Assembly: GCA_018380115.1 (NCBI GenBank)
Contig: JAGZUF010000001.1
Location: forward strand, 124,001 to 188,000
Direction: 5' to 3'
DNA: 64,000 nucleotides
Origin: Oscillospiraceae bacterium
GTDB taxonomy: Bacteria > Bacillota > Clostridia > Oscillospirales > Ruminococcaceae
Position 1 is the first letter of the stretch. Each line of letters starts with the position of its first letter. The translations under genes and the position numbers were made by a program. Shown here in pieces: positions 23,044-32,020 of this stretch. The notes under the pieces were generated by a model. That model worked only from the letters and a program-made list of their open reading frames with translations. It had not been told where the DNA came from and did no database searches.

Positions 23044-24174
23044 TCAGCGGCGCGCGCGCGCAAGGCTTTTCACGCCCTCGGCCACACCGGCCAAAAGCGC
23101 GTCCACATCCGCCGGGGTGCTGTGAGAGGAAAACGACACGCGCACGGCGCTGTCGATGCGCTCTTTCGCAAGCCCCATGGCGGAAAGCGTGTGGCTGGCC
23201 TCGCCCCTGGCGCAGGCCGAGCCGCTTGAGACATACACGCCCCTTGCCTCCAGAAAATGCAGCATTGTTTCGCTGCGGATGCCGGGCACGGAAAAATTGG
23301 CAATGGCCGGGTGCCCGCTTTGCGGGCTGTTGCGCACGGCGCCCTCTATTTGGGCAAGGCCCTGCCACAGCCGCGCGCTGAGCGCGGCGCACGCCGCCGT
23401 CATGGCCGGGGCGTCCAGCATTTGGGCGGCCCTGCCCAGCGCGGCAATAAAGGCCGTGTTCTCTGTGCCAGGGCGCAGGCCGCGCTCCTGATGGCCGCCG
23501 CGCCACACGGGCGCAAGGTTTGCGCCGCTGCGCACATACAAAGCGCCCACGCCCTTGGGCGCGTGCACCTTGTGGCCGGACACGGCATAGCTGTCTATCT
23601 GCGTTTCGCGCAGGCGCAGCGGCAGCTTGCCCCAGGCCTGCACGCCGTCCACATGCACAAAGGTGCGGCTGTTTTTCCGCTTCACCTGCGCGGCCAAAGC
23701 CGCCGCGTCCAGCACGCTGCCCACCTCATTGTTCATGTGCATGGCCGTCACCAGCGCCGTTTTGGGGCCCACTGCGTCCACCAGCGCCTGCATGGGCACG
23801 CAGCCCGTTCCGTCCGGCTGCACCAGCGTCACGCGCCAGCCCTCCTGTTCCAGCGCGGCCACGGCGTTCTGCACGGCGGGGTGCTCGTACCCGGTGGCGA
23901 CAATATGATCCGCCCAGGCCCTGCGGGCCTTTGCCGCGCCGAACACGGCCATGTTGTCGCCGTCGGTGCCGCAGCTTGTGAATACCACCTCGCCCGGGCG
24001 CGCGCCCAGGCTTTCGGCCACGGCCTCGCGCGCTGTTTCTATCACCTCTTCGCTGCGCGCGCCCGGCGCATACAGCGAAGAGGGGTTTGCAAAATGCTCG
24101 CGCAACACACGGCACGCAACATCCGCCACCTCATCCGCCACGGCGGTGGTGGCCGCATTGTCCAGATAATGCAC
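23044..24174 (-). CDS. Cysteine desulfurase (NifS/IscS family)
   Basis: A PLP enzyme that converts cysteine to alanine and passes persulfide sulfur on. Its 376 residues show YLDNAATT at the start, the histidine in YEHPAV, the PLP lysine in SGHKVHAPKG and the catalytic cysteine loop SSGSACARGE with class I features. It starts with GTG at 24174 (the family N-terminus begins here), preceded by GGGGGCG. As first gene of an operon with thiI and cinA, it is probably a dedicated sulfur donor to ThiI, not the general Fe-S cluster enzyme; this is inference from position. Confidence 0.95.
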   Translation of the reverse strand: MHYLDNAATTAVADEVADVACRVLREHFANPSSLYAPGARSEEVIETAREAVAESLGARPGEVVFTSCGTDGDNMAVFGAAKARRAWADHIVATGYEHPAVQNAVAALEQEGWRVTLVQPDGTGCVPMQALVDAVGPKTALVTAMHMNNEVGSVLDAAALAAQVKRKNSRTFVHVDGVQAWGKLPLRLRETQIDSYAVSGHKVHAPKGVGALYVRSGANLAPVWRGGHQERGLRPGTENTAFIAALGRAAQMLDAPAMTAACAALSARLWQGLAQIEGAVRNSPQSGHPAIANFSVPGIRSETMLHFLEARGVYVSSGSACARGEASHTLSAMGLAKERIDSAVRVSFSSHSTPADVDALLAGVAEGVKSLARARR

Positions 24175-24209
24175 GGCTTCGCCCCCAGCTCACAAAGACA
24201 TATATAGTT

Positions 24210-24238
24210 ATTATACTAGGTTTCGCCCCCATGTGCAA
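24210..24238 (-). promoter_or_regulatory. Promoter of the desulfurase-thiI-cinA operon
   Basis: On the minus strand TTGCAC (24233-24238), a 17-bp spacer and TATAAT (24210-24215), about 30 nt before the GTG start. Confidence 0.75.
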
Positions 24239-24257
24239 CGAAAAGCGCACAGAAAAG

Positions 24258-24322
24258 CGGCCCTTGCCGCACCCTGCCGCGCACCATGCGCACGGCAGGG
24301 CGCCGCAGGGGCCGCCAGCTTG
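24258..24322 (-). terminator. Terminator of the two-component operon
   Basis: A long GC-rich inverted repeat (GGCGGCCCCTGCGGC... with GCCGCAAGGGCCGC) ends in TTTTC on the minus strand, 26 nt beyond the stop at 24348. Confidence 0.65.
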
Positions 24323-24347
24323 AAAAAACGGGGCGCGGCGGGCGTTA

Positions 24348-26357
24348 TCACCAGCCCTCCCGCGCTGCGGCCAGCGCGCCCAGCACGGACCCCTCGCGGA
24401 AGGGCCGGGCCGCCTCGGTGTGCCCAGCCCAGAACAGGTCTGCCGGGATGAGGGCATAACCATCCCAGTACGTCCCGCTGCCCAGCAGGCCGGCGCGGTT
24501 TACCACCAGCATGTCTTCACCCCACTGCCCGTAAACCTGCCAGTCGCGCAACTCGCCGTACCCGTCTGTATACTGCGCGTCCACCAGCACGCGCTCTGTG
24601 GTGGAAAGCTGCATCCACTCCTGCCGGGCACCGTATAAAGGCGCCCAGCCGCCGCACGCGCGCGCCAAATCCAAAACCTCATTTTCCTCCAGGGCTGCCA
24701 GCGGCTGCACCGCGCGCCGGCGCAGGTCTGCGCCCCACACAGTGCATCCCTGCCGCACCACCTGGCCGTCCCCGGCATTCTGGTAAAGCTCGCCGGCGGT
24801 AAAGTACAGCATGCCGCCGTCCACCGCACAGTCGCCGTATGCGAGGCATGGCGCCCGCACCACAAGCTGCTCGGCCCCAGTGACGGGCGATTTCAAAAAT
24901 ATTTCTGTGGCGGCGGCGCTGTATTCCGCTGCGCGGTAGGGCGCATAGGGCTCAAGCGTGCCCACCGCGGCAGGCAGCACGGTGCGGCCGCATACGAAAA
25001 GGCCGTCCCATACGCCCAGCACCTCGGTGCCCGGCGAGACGGGCACCGGCTGGGGCGTGCCGCCGCCCAGCTCCACCGCCAGCAGGGCACAGGGCGCCTC
25101 CGGGCCGCGGGCCTCGCTTGTGAGAAAAAGATACAGCATATCTTCGCCTGCATACCATTCCATCTGGCCGCAGGCCTCGTACGGCGCAAGAGAGACGCGC
25201 GCCAGCTCTTCCCAGCCGGTGAGGCCCTGCGTCATGCCGCGCAGCACAAGGCTGGGCGCGCCGTCCACGCCCTCGATGGGCAAAGCATACTGCAAATCGT
25301 ACACGCGCCCGCCCCGCGCAAAGGCGCCGAGCGAGCTTTGCACCAGCGCAGGACATTCGCTTTTCGCGCTGTGCGCACAGCCCGGCTGCCCGCACAGCAC
25401 GCCCTGCTGCATGGCGGCTTTGTCCAGCACGGTGAGCAGCACGCCCGCCCCGGCATTCACCGGCAGCATGCAGCGCGTCTCGTCCAGCGGCTGGGGCCCG
25501 CCGTCCAGCTTCTGCAGGCCCGCGCACGCGGCAAGCGTCCCGCCGGACGCCTGCATGGCGTCAAACGCCTGTTCCATCTGCGCATAGGTGTCTGCGGGCA
25601 GCACCCGTGCATTCAGCAGAAGGTAACGGTCGCCCAGCGTGTCGTCCTGCACTGTGCCGGCGGCCAGCAGCACCTCACCGTCCCGGGAATAGACAGCGTC
25701 TTCACCATAGCTGGTGCCGCTGCACGGGGCCCAGTCCTCCAGCATATCCAGGCCCAGATATTCGCAGTAGGCGCGCAGCATGTCCGCTTTGGCGCCCGCC
25801 GCGTCAACAGGCCCGGCATTTATCAGGCACAGGCGCGCGCTCACCACCTTGCCGGTGCGGCTTTCCACCGTCAGCTCGCACAGGCGGCTGTTCGTCTGCT
25901 GCTGCGTCAGCGCCAGCGTCAGAAAGCCCGCGGTGTCCGCCTGATAGGTGCACTGGTAAGCATCGTCCGCCTCCAGCCCGTCCACAAGCGGCACGCCCAG
26001 CGCCTCGGACAGCACGCCCGCGGCCCGCATCTCGTCCAGATACGAGGCCATCAGCATCTGCCCGTTATAGCCCATATCCACTTCGCCGTACAGCGGCTTC
26101 TGCGTGCCGCCCTCCTGAATGCTGCGCTGGGCCAGCGCGCGCACAAGGTAAAGGTCGTCCCCTTTGGGGCTCAGCGCGCCCGTGGCCTGTGTGCGCGCGT
26201 GCGGCGCGGTGAGCAGGCCGATGTCCGTCAGGCGCAGGGCCAGCATGGGCAGCGCGCTGATGGCCAGCGCCAGCGCCCCTGTGGCAAGCACCGTGCGCGC
26301 CGCCCGGCTGTGCACGGCTGCGCGCAGGCGCGCAAGGCGCGGGTGAGGGTGTTTCAT
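24348..26357 (-). CDS. Two-component-system-linked extracytoplasmic protein with CxxPGCxHS motif
   Basis: A 669-residue protein that I cannot assign to a characterised family. A basic N-terminus and one membrane helix (about 22-42) leave roughly 620 residues outside. Residues 322-335 hold a compact cysteine cluster, CGQPGCAHSAKSEC, which looks like a metal or disulfide site. The following 300 residues alternate short strands (YDLQYALPIEG, LYLFLTSEARG, MLYFTAGELYQ) as in beta-propellers. Similar cysteine clusters occur, to my memory, in uncharacterised gut Clostridia proteins beside sensor kinases. Its start overlaps the kinase stop by 4 nt (ATGA), so translation is coupled and it is likely an accessory sensor or target of that system. 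Confidence 0.7.
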   Translation of the reverse strand: MKHPHPRLARLRAAVHSRAARTVLATGALALAISALPMLALRLTDIGLLTAPHARTQATGALSPKGDDLYLVRALAQRSIQEGGTQKPLYGEVDMGYNGQMLMASYLDEMRAAGVLSEALGVPLVDGLEADDAYQCTYQADTAGFLTLALTQQQTNSRLCELTVESRTGKVVSARLCLINAGPVDAAGAKADMLRAYCEYLGLDMLEDWAPCSGTSYGEDAVYSRDGEVLLAAGTVQDDTLGDRYLLLNARVLPADTYAQMEQAFDAMQASGGTLAACAGLQKLDGGPQPLDETRCMLPVNAGAGVLLTVLDKAAMQQGVLCGQPGCAHSAKSECPALVQSSLGAFARGGRVYDLQYALPIEGVDGAPSLVLRGMTQGLTGWEELARVSLAPYEACGQMEWYAGEDMLYLFLTSEARGPEAPCALLAVELGGGTPQPVPVSPGTEVLGVWDGLFVCGRTVLPAAVGTLEPYAPYRAAEYSAAATEIFLKSPVTGAEQLVVRAPCLAYGDCAVDGGMLYFTAGELYQNAGDGQVVRQGCTVWGADLRRRAVQPLAALEENEVLDLARACGGWAPLYGARQEWMQLSTTERVLVDAQYTDGYGELRDWQVYGQWGEDMLVVNRAGLLGSGTYWDGYALIPADLFWAGHTEAARPFREGSVLGALAAAREGW

Positions 26358-27781
26358 GCGTCCTGCGCCTCCTTTGCCTCTTTCAGTGTGAACGACACAC
26401 GCGTGCCCACGCCTGTCTGGCTTTCGATGCGAAGCTGCGCGCCGTGCAGCGCGGCTATTTTCTGGCACAGGGCAAGGCCCATGCCGCTGCCGCCCGCTTT
26501 GCGCGCGCGGGATTTATCCACCATATAAAACGGCTCTGTCACGCGGCACAGCTCTTCCTTCGGGATGCCGCAGCCCGTGTCGCGCACGCACAAAAGCACA
26601 CCGCCGCCGGGCGCGCGCGTGCACAGCACATGCACCATGCCGTCCTTTGGGGCTGCCTTTTGGGCGTTGTGCACAAGGTTGTACAGAAGGTCCACCAGCA
26701 GGTCTTCGTCGCCCAAAACTGCCAGGCCCTTTTCGCCGCGCATATCCAGCTTTACAGCGCCCAGCACGGGCGCCAGCGAGGCGGACAGCCGCCGCAGCAC
26801 CCTGTCCATCTGCACGGCGGCCAGGGCCGCGGGCTGCTGGGCCAGGCCCAGCAGGGCCAAAAGCTTGCCGCTCAGCGCCTCCACGCGCTTTGCCTCGCTG
26901 AAGATATAGCCCGCGGCGCGGCGGCGGCTTTCGGGGTCCGGCTCCAGCGTGCGCAGGGTGTCGGCATAGCCGATGATGGCCGTCATGGGTGTTTTGAGTT
27001 CATGGGTGAACGCACCCATGAACTCTTCACGCTGGCGCGCGGAAAGCGCCAGCGCGTCCACATTTTTCTGCACGGCCTCGGCCATGGCGTTGAAGCTTTC
27101 GGCCACGCTGCCTATCTCGTCCTGCGTGGCCACCTCGGCGCGGGCGGTGTAGTCGCCGCGCGCAATGCGCCGCGAGGCGCCGTACAATTCATCCAACGGG
27201 CGCGTCATGCGCTTTGTCAGCAGCACAATAGCCAGCGCACACACGCCGAGGGCGCCTGCCTCCATGCACCAGAAGCGGGCAAGCTGCCTGTCGCGCGCGG
27301 CAAACACGCCCGTCACATCGCTCAGCGTGCGCAGGCGGTAGCTTTTGTTCGGGGCCGAGACGGTGCTCTCTAAAAGAAGATAGGTGCTGCCCTGCGCGCG
27401 GCGGAGATAATATTCCTGCCCGCCGATGGCCTGTACGCTCTCGCTGGCCTCGGCGGCCGCCGCGCCAAGCGAGGAAAACAGCAGCATACCATCCGCATTT
27501 CCCAGCCAGATGCCGCTTTGGCTGCCGTCGTCGCCAAAATCGGCTATTTCCATGGCGCGCTCTGTCAGCGCGTCGTCCGTCACTTCCTCGCCGCGCGCCA
27601 TCAGGCCCAGCACTTCCGTCTCCAGCGTATAGTACTGCATGCGGTGCCACTGCTCGGCCTGGGCCGCAGCCTGGCGCAGCATATCTGCGGAGTTCACATA
27701 CACCAGCACAAAGCCGCCCAGAGAAAACACGCCCGCCAGCAAAAGCAGCATGGCGCAGGAGAGCCTCTGTGCAAATTTCAA
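26354..27781 (-). CDS. Sensor histidine kinase
   Basis: A 475-residue membrane kinase of the OmpR-partner type. Membrane helices at about 7-30 and 163-185 flank an extracytoplasmic sensor of some 130 residues. A HAMP linker follows (ARRIARGDYTARAEV, then DEIGSVAESFNAMAEAV). The phospho-acceptor box is FTHELKTPMTAIIGY; the ATPase domain has the N-box NLVHNAQKAA, the G1 box DTGCGIPKEEL and the G2 box GGSGMGLALCQKIA. The start overlaps the response regulator stop by 4 nt and its stop overlaps the next gene by 4 nt, so three proteins are made together. The signal is unknown. Confidence 0.96.
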   Translation of the reverse strand: MKFAQRLSCAMLLLLAGVFSLGGFVLVYVNSADMLRQAAAQAEQWHRMQYYTLETEVLGLMARGEEVTDDALTERAMEIADFGDDGSQSGIWLGNADGMLLFSSLGAAAAEASESVQAIGGQEYYLRRAQGSTYLLLESTVSAPNKSYRLRTLSDVTGVFAARDRQLARFWCMEAGALGVCALAIVLLTKRMTRPLDELYGASRRIARGDYTARAEVATQDEIGSVAESFNAMAEAVQKNVDALALSARQREEFMGAFTHELKTPMTAIIGYADTLRTLEPDPESRRRAAGYIFSEAKRVEALSGKLLALLGLAQQPAALAAVQMDRVLRRLSASLAPVLGAVKLDMRGEKGLAVLGDEDLLVDLLYNLVHNAQKAAPKDGMVHVLCTRAPGGGVLLCVRDTGCGIPKEELCRVTEPFYMVDKSRARKAGGSGMGLALCQKIAALHGAQLRIESQTGVGTRVSFTLKEAKEAQDA

Positions 27782-28446
27782 GGCCCGGCCTCCTCTTTTT
27801 CCAGCTTGTAGCCCACCTTGTATACAGTGGTTATTTTATCGTGCCAGCCCAGCTTTTTGCGCAGGCGGTTGATGTGAAGGTCCAGCGTGCGGGTGTCCGG
27901 GTCCATCTCACCGCCCCACACGCGCTCGAACAGGGCGTCGCGGTACAGCGCCGCGCCGCGGTTGCGCAAAAGCTGCTCCAAAAGGTCGAACTCGCGCGGG
28001 GTGAGCCCCACGGGCTCGCCCGCCTTTGTCACCGTGCGCGCCACTGCGTCAAGCTGCACATCCCACGCGCGCAGCATGCGCCCGCCGCGCCCCGTGCGCC
28101 GCAAAACGCTCTCCATGCGGGCCACCAGCTCGGCTATTTCAAACGGCTTTACGATATAGTCGTCCGCGCCAAGGCGCAGGCCCTTCACACGGTCGCCCAG
28201 GCTGCCCTTTGCCGTGATAAAAATCACCGGCGTGCCCGTGGGGCGCAGGTATTCCAGCAGTTCGTAGCCGTCCAGGCCGGGCAGCATAATGTCCAGCAAA
28301 ACAAGGTCGTATGCGTTCTGCTCAATGCGGTCCGCCGCTGTGAGGCCGTCGTTCACCGCCTCACAGGTATAGCCCACGCGCTCGAGGCTCATGGCAATCA
28401 GGCCGGAAATAGCCTCTTCATCCTCCACAATCAAAATGCGGTTCAT
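27778..28446 (-). CDS. OmpR/PhoB-type response regulator
   Basis: A 222-residue regulator. The receiver domain begins MNRILIVEDEE, has the phospho-acceptor aspartate in LVLLDIMLPG, the threonine in FITAK and the lysine in YIVKPFE. The C-terminal winged helix includes LTPREFDLLEQLLRN and TLDLHINRLRKKLG. The start at 28446 is chosen because it opens the receiver; open frame extending to 28593 is promoter region. It is first in a three-gene operon and is divergent from a lipoprotein gene, which is a natural candidate target. Confidence 0.96.
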   Translation of the reverse strand: MNRILIVEDEEAISGLIAMSLERVGYTCEAVNDGLTAADRIEQNAYDLVLLDIMLPGLDGYELLEYLRPTGTPVIFITAKGSLGDRVKGLRLGADDYIVKPFEIAELVARMESVLRRTGRGGRMLRAWDVQLDAVARTVTKAGEPVGLTPREFDLLEQLLRNRGAALYRDALFERVWGGEMDPDTRTLDLHINRLRKKLGWHDKITTVYKVGYKLEKEEAGP

Positions 28447-28576
28447 AATGTGCCGCCCGCCTTTCCTGTATGATGCTGCCGCCGCGCGGCGGCCTTCGCC
28501 CATGATGATACTATACGCGCCATGTATCTGTTTTGTATCGCTGCACGGCGCACTGCCGCGCATTTGCCGCACGGCC

Positions 28577-28605
28577 TTGCATTCCGGCCGCATATGGCAT
28601 ATGAT
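28577..28605 (+). promoter_or_regulatory. Promoter of the divergent lipoprotein gene
   Basis: TTGCAT (28577-28582), a 17-bp spacer and TATGAT (28600-28605), 58 nt before the ATG. On the other strand a TATAGT at about 28510 could serve the response regulator operon. Confidence 0.65.
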
Positions 28606-28663
28606 AAAGGTACAGCAAAGGCGCAGCGCCCTCTGCGCGCCTTTGGGAAACGAGGTAACAGAA

Positions 28664-29251
28664 ATGAAAAAGCACCTGCTTCACGCCGCGGCCCTGGCTG
28701 CGGCGCTGGCCCTTTCACTGGCCGCGTGCAGCGCGGCGCCGTCCTCCACCGGCGAAAGCGCGCCCGCGGGCCAAAGCACCTCTGCCTCAAGCGCTGCGCC
28801 CCAAAGCCAAAGCGCCGCCAGCAGCGAAGACGCTGAAGTGCTGCTGTATATCGGCATGGGGAGCTCCTATGCCCAATACGCCGCCTCTGTGCCCGCCCCC
28901 GCGCAGCCGGACGGGGTGATAGCCGCCATTGGCGAGCTGACCGGGTGGGACTGCACCCTCGCGGGCCCGGTGGAGCAGGGCGACGGCTTTGTAAAGGTGC
29001 GCTTTGCGCAGCAGAGCGCGCTGTTTGCCGGCCCGCCGGAGCCGCAGAAGGACGAATTCCACATGTATGACGCAGAGCAGATGTGCCGCACCTTTCTGGA
29101 CAGCGTGGCCCGCACCCTGCAGGCCAACTTTTCCGGAAAGGACGGCCAGCCGCTGGAGGTATACTACCTGCCGGAAAGCGGCAGCGGCGACCTCATTTTG
29201 GAAAACATCGGCCTTGCCATTCCGCCCGAAACGCCCTACGCTGTCTCTTAA
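28664..29251 (+). CDS. Putative lipoprotein, unknown function
   Basis: A 195-residue secreted protein. The signal MKKHLLHAAALAAALALS ends in the lipobox LAAC (19-22), followed by a 30-residue Ser/Ala/Gln-rich linker. The folded part (about 60-195) includes LLYIGMGSSYAQY, VKVRFAQQSALFAGP, MYDAEQMCRTFLDSVARTL and LEVYYLPESGSGDL. It recalls GerMN-like spore germination domains, but I am not certain. It is transcribed divergently from the two-component operon, which may regulate it. A strong terminator follows. Confidence 0.8.
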   Translation: MKKHLLHAAALAAALALSLAACSAAPSSTGESAPAGQSTSASSAAPQSQSAASSEDAEVLLYIGMGSSYAQYAASVPAPAQPDGVIAAIGELTGWDCTLAGPVEQGDGFVKVRFAQQSALFAGPPEPQKDEFHMYDAEQMCRTFLDSVARTLQANFSGKDGQPLEVYYLPESGSGDLILENIGLAIPPETPYAVS

Positions 29252-29285
29252 TGGACGCACACGCGGCGGCCTCATACCGCAAGCA

Positions 29286-29330
29286 CCCCGCGCCGCCTGC
29301 ATATTCAGCAGGCGGCGCGGGGCGTTTTTG
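29286..29330 (+). terminator. Terminator after the lipoprotein gene
   Basis: CCCCGCGCCGCCTGC and its perfect complement around ATATTCA, followed by CGTTTTTGC. Confidence 0.9.
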
Positions 29331-29346
29331 CATATGTGCCGCGGCG

Positions 29347-30204
29347 CTATTCTGCGGGAAGCAGCAGGCCGCTGAGAGCGGCATACTGCTCCAGCCCAAG
29401 CTGTTCCGGCCGGGCGGAGGGCGGCGCCCCCACGGCCTGCAGTGCGGCAGCCACCTGCGCCTTCGGCAGGCCCAGCCCCGCGCTGACGGCGTTGGCCGCC
29501 GTTTTGCGCCGCTGGCTGAACGCCGCGCGGATGGTGCGGAACATGGCCCTTTCGCTTTGCGGCGCCACCGGCGGCGCCGCGTGCAGCAAAAGGCGCAGCA
29601 CCGCGCTTGTCACCTTAGGCGGCGGGTAAAAGCTGCCCGGCTGCACGCTGAACAGCACCTGCGGGCACGCATAGTAGTGCACGGCATAGCTCACCGCGCC
29701 CGCCCCGCGCGTGCCGGGCAGCGCGGCCAGGCGCTGGGCGGCCTCCCTCTGCACCATTACGGTGATGTGCTGCAGCGGCAGCCTGTCCTCCAGCAGCTTC
29801 ATCACAAGCGGGCTTGTGATATAATACGGCAAATTGGCGCACACCGCCACCTTCATGCCCGGAAACTCCTGGCGGATAAGGGCGGCAAGGTCCAGCTTCA
29901 AAGCGTCGCCCTGCACGATGCGGACGTTGGAAAAGCCCGCCAGCGTCTCGGCCAGCAGGGCGGGCAGGCGGGCATCCAGCTCTATGGCCACCACCCTGCG
30001 CGCGCGCAGGGCCAGCTCTTTTGTCAGCACGCCGATGCCGGGGCCTATCTCCAGCACGCCATATGTCCCGTCGATGCCGCTGGCCTCCACAATTTTCGGG
30101 CACACGCCGGGGTTCACGATGAAATTCTGCCCCAGCCCCTTCGACAAAGAAAAGCCGTGCGCCGCACACAGGCGGCGGATGACAGCAATGTCCGTCAGCT
30201 CCAT
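29347..30204 (-). CDS. rsmA: 16S rRNA dimethyladenosine transferase RsmA/KsgA
   Basis: Dimethylates the two adjacent adenosines in the 3' hairpin of 16S rRNA (A1518 and A1519 in E. coli), using SAM. Its 285 residues show SKGLGQNFIVN, the SAM motif LEIGPGIGVLTKEL, VVAIELDA, the acceptor-site motif NLPYYITSPLVMKLL and the C-terminal FSQRRKTAANA. The start MELTDI at 30204 has GGAGG upstream; the longer open frame to 30306 has no family support. It is a single gene, convergent with the lipoprotein gene. Confidence 0.97.
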   Translation of the reverse strand: MELTDIAVIRRLCAAHGFSLSKGLGQNFIVNPGVCPKIVEASGIDGTYGVLEIGPGIGVLTKELALRARRVVAIELDARLPALLAETLAGFSNVRIVQGDALKLDLAALIRQEFPGMKVAVCANLPYYITSPLVMKLLEDRLPLQHITVMVQREAAQRLAALPGTRGAGAVSYAVHYYACPQVLFSVQPGSFYPPPKVTSAVLRLLLHAAPPVAPQSERAMFRTIRAAFSQRRKTAANAVSAGLGLPKAQVAAALQAVGAPPSARPEQLGLEQYAALSGLLLPAE

Positions 30205-30616
30205 AGGCACCTCATTCCCTCCAATCACCGCCACCGGCCATGCCGGCGGCCTGCACAGGGCCCCGTTGAGGCACGCCCCGCGCAGAGCCTGTAAATACCG
30301 CGTCATCCGCGGGGCGCCTTTGGGCGCGCCCAGAAGGGGGCCCTTTTATCCGCCCTGCATGAAAGCCCCGGCGGGCGGTGCGCCGCCCGCCCTCTGGGCA
30401 GGCCCCTGCAAGCCGCGCTTTCGGGTGCGCCAAAGCCCGGCGCCGTCAGCCCGCCCCGCGGCTTTGTGCTCCCGGCCTTCTGCGGCGGCCAGACGGCCTC
30501 CATTTTCTGAAAAAGAAGTTTTTTCACCGCGCAAAAGCCTTTTGAAGCGGGCTGTGCTGCGCAGGGAGGCCTGCGCCGGGCTGTTTCCCCACACGCAGGC
30601 AGCTTGAAGCCGCCTG

Positions 30617-30676
30617 CAAAAAAGTGCCGCGCCATGCGCCGGGGCCCTGCGGCCCCGGCCGCAGGCGCGGCGTTTG
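30617..30676 (-). terminator. Terminator of the ftsEX operon
   Basis: On the minus strand CGCCGCGCC...GGCGCGGC with an inner GGGGCC/GGCCCC stem ends in ACTTTTTTG. It lies 20 nt beyond the S41 stop. The rest of 30205-30616 is GC-rich with several short hairpins and no gene that I can support. Confidence 0.8.
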
Positions 30677-30696
30677 CCGTTTTTATTCCGGCGGCG

Positions 30697-31989
30697 TCAT
30701 TCGCCGCTGGCCGGGGCCGATGCCGCAGCGCTGCCGGAGGCGCTTTCCGCCCCGGACGCCGCCGCCCCGCCCTGCTGGCGGTTCAAAAGCAGGGCCGCCG
30801 TTTCGAAGGCCTTTGCTATCTGCGGGTCGTTTTCCACCGTATAGGTGTAATAGCTGCGCTCTTCCTCCGCACTCAGGGGCACCTCTACGTCCGGCGCAAC
30901 GCCGGTGCCGTCAAAGCTCTGGCCGTTGTGGTCCAGCAGCTTGCCCACCGTGAACGAAACGGCCGTGCCGTTCGTCATGGCGACGGGCTCGCAGGTGATG
31001 CTGCCCTTGCCCGCCGTGGTAACACCCACAAGGCGGCCCTTTTCAAAAATGCGGATGCTGTCGGCCAGAAGCTCGGCGCCCGCGGCGGTGTTCTTGTTCA
31101 TCAGCACCACAATGGGCAACGCCACCTCTTTGTTGTCGGAGGTATCCAGCACCGTCACCTCGCCGCCCTTTTCCTGGCTGGCGATGGTGCCCACGGGGCA
31201 CAGCATGTCAATGACGTCCATGGCCTCCGTCAGGCTGCCGCCGTCGTTGTCGCGCACGTCCAGCACAAGGCTGTCGATGGGCGTTTCCCTGCCCAGCATA
31301 TCCTCCAGCGCGGCCTCCAGCTCTTTTTCCGTATTGGTGTTGAACGTGTAAATGCGCACATAGCCGCCTGTCTTTCCCTGCGGCACTGTGTACTCGATGC
31401 TGGGCATATCGTACTGGCGGCGCTGCAGCTCTGCCGTCTGCGTCTCGCCGGCCAGGTTCGTGCCCGTCACCGTAACGGTGGTACCCGTCTCGCCGCGCAA
31501 AAGGCTGTTCACCTGCGCAAGGGTCAGGCTTTTCACGTCGGTATCGCCTATTTTGGTTATCATCCAGTTCTTTTCAAACCCGGCCTGCTGGGCGGGGCTG
31601 TCGGTGTAGACGCGCACCACGCGCGCGCTGCCCGTAGCGGAGTCCTTCACCACGTCCACGCCCACGCCCACCACCTTGCCGGACTGGATGCCCTTGTACT
31701 CGGTGTACTGCGCGGCTGTATAGTACAGGGCGTTCGCATCGCCGATGCCCGCCATATAGCCCGCGCCCATCATGTCATACAGGGTGGTGTCGTTTATCTC
31801 GCCGTAATAGTTGGCGCGCACGGCCTTGTCTATCTCGGCAATGTTGTTGTACATCACCTGCTTTTGCCGCACGCTGGATACCGTAGAGTTGAATATCTGT
31901 GTGGACAAAATCATGGTGACGACGAACGTGACGGTCATGGCAAGGATGGCAATGGCCACCGCCAGGTTCACCGTTATCTTTTTGTTCAT
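30697..31989 (-). CDS. S41-type (CtpA-like) protein lacking the catalytic serine
   Basis: A 430-residue membrane-anchored protein of the carboxy-terminal processing protease family. It has an N-terminal helix (about 8-30), a PDZ domain (about 105-180, GVGVDVVKD, TDSPAQQAG) and an S41 domain (from about 205, LVLDVRDNDGG). The usual nucleophile motif of clostridial members, NTASAAE, reads NTAAGAE here: position 303 is Ala, while the general-base Lys328 in GKGS keeps its exact distance of 25 residues. Proteolysis is therefore unlikely unless Thr301 substitutes. The C-terminus is a Ser/Ala-rich tail. It is last in the operon ftsE-ftsX-M23-S41, with a 31-nt gap, so a role in controlling septal hydrolysis is likely. 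Confidence 0.9.
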   Translation of the reverse strand: MNKKITVNLAVAIAILAMTVTFVVTMILSTQIFNSTVSSVRQKQVMYNNIAEIDKAVRANYYGEINDTTLYDMMGAGYMAGIGDANALYYTAAQYTEYKGIQSGKVVGVGVDVVKDSATGSARVVRVYTDSPAQQAGFEKNWMITKIGDTDVKSLTLAQVNSLLRGETGTTVTVTGTNLAGETQTAELQRRQYDMPSIEYTVPQGKTGGYVRIYTFNTNTEKELEAALEDMLGRETPIDSLVLDVRDNDGGSLTEAMDVIDMLCPVGTIASQEKGGEVTVLDTSDNKEVALPIVVLMNKNTAAGAELLADSIRIFEKGRLVGVTTAGKGSITCEPVAMTNGTAVSFTVGKLLDHNGQSFDGTGVAPDVEVPLSAEEERSYYTYTVENDPQIAKAFETAALLLNRQQGGAAASGAESASGSAAASAPASGE

Positions 31990-32020
31990 AAACTCATCCT
32001 TTCCCCAAAAGGGCGGGCGT

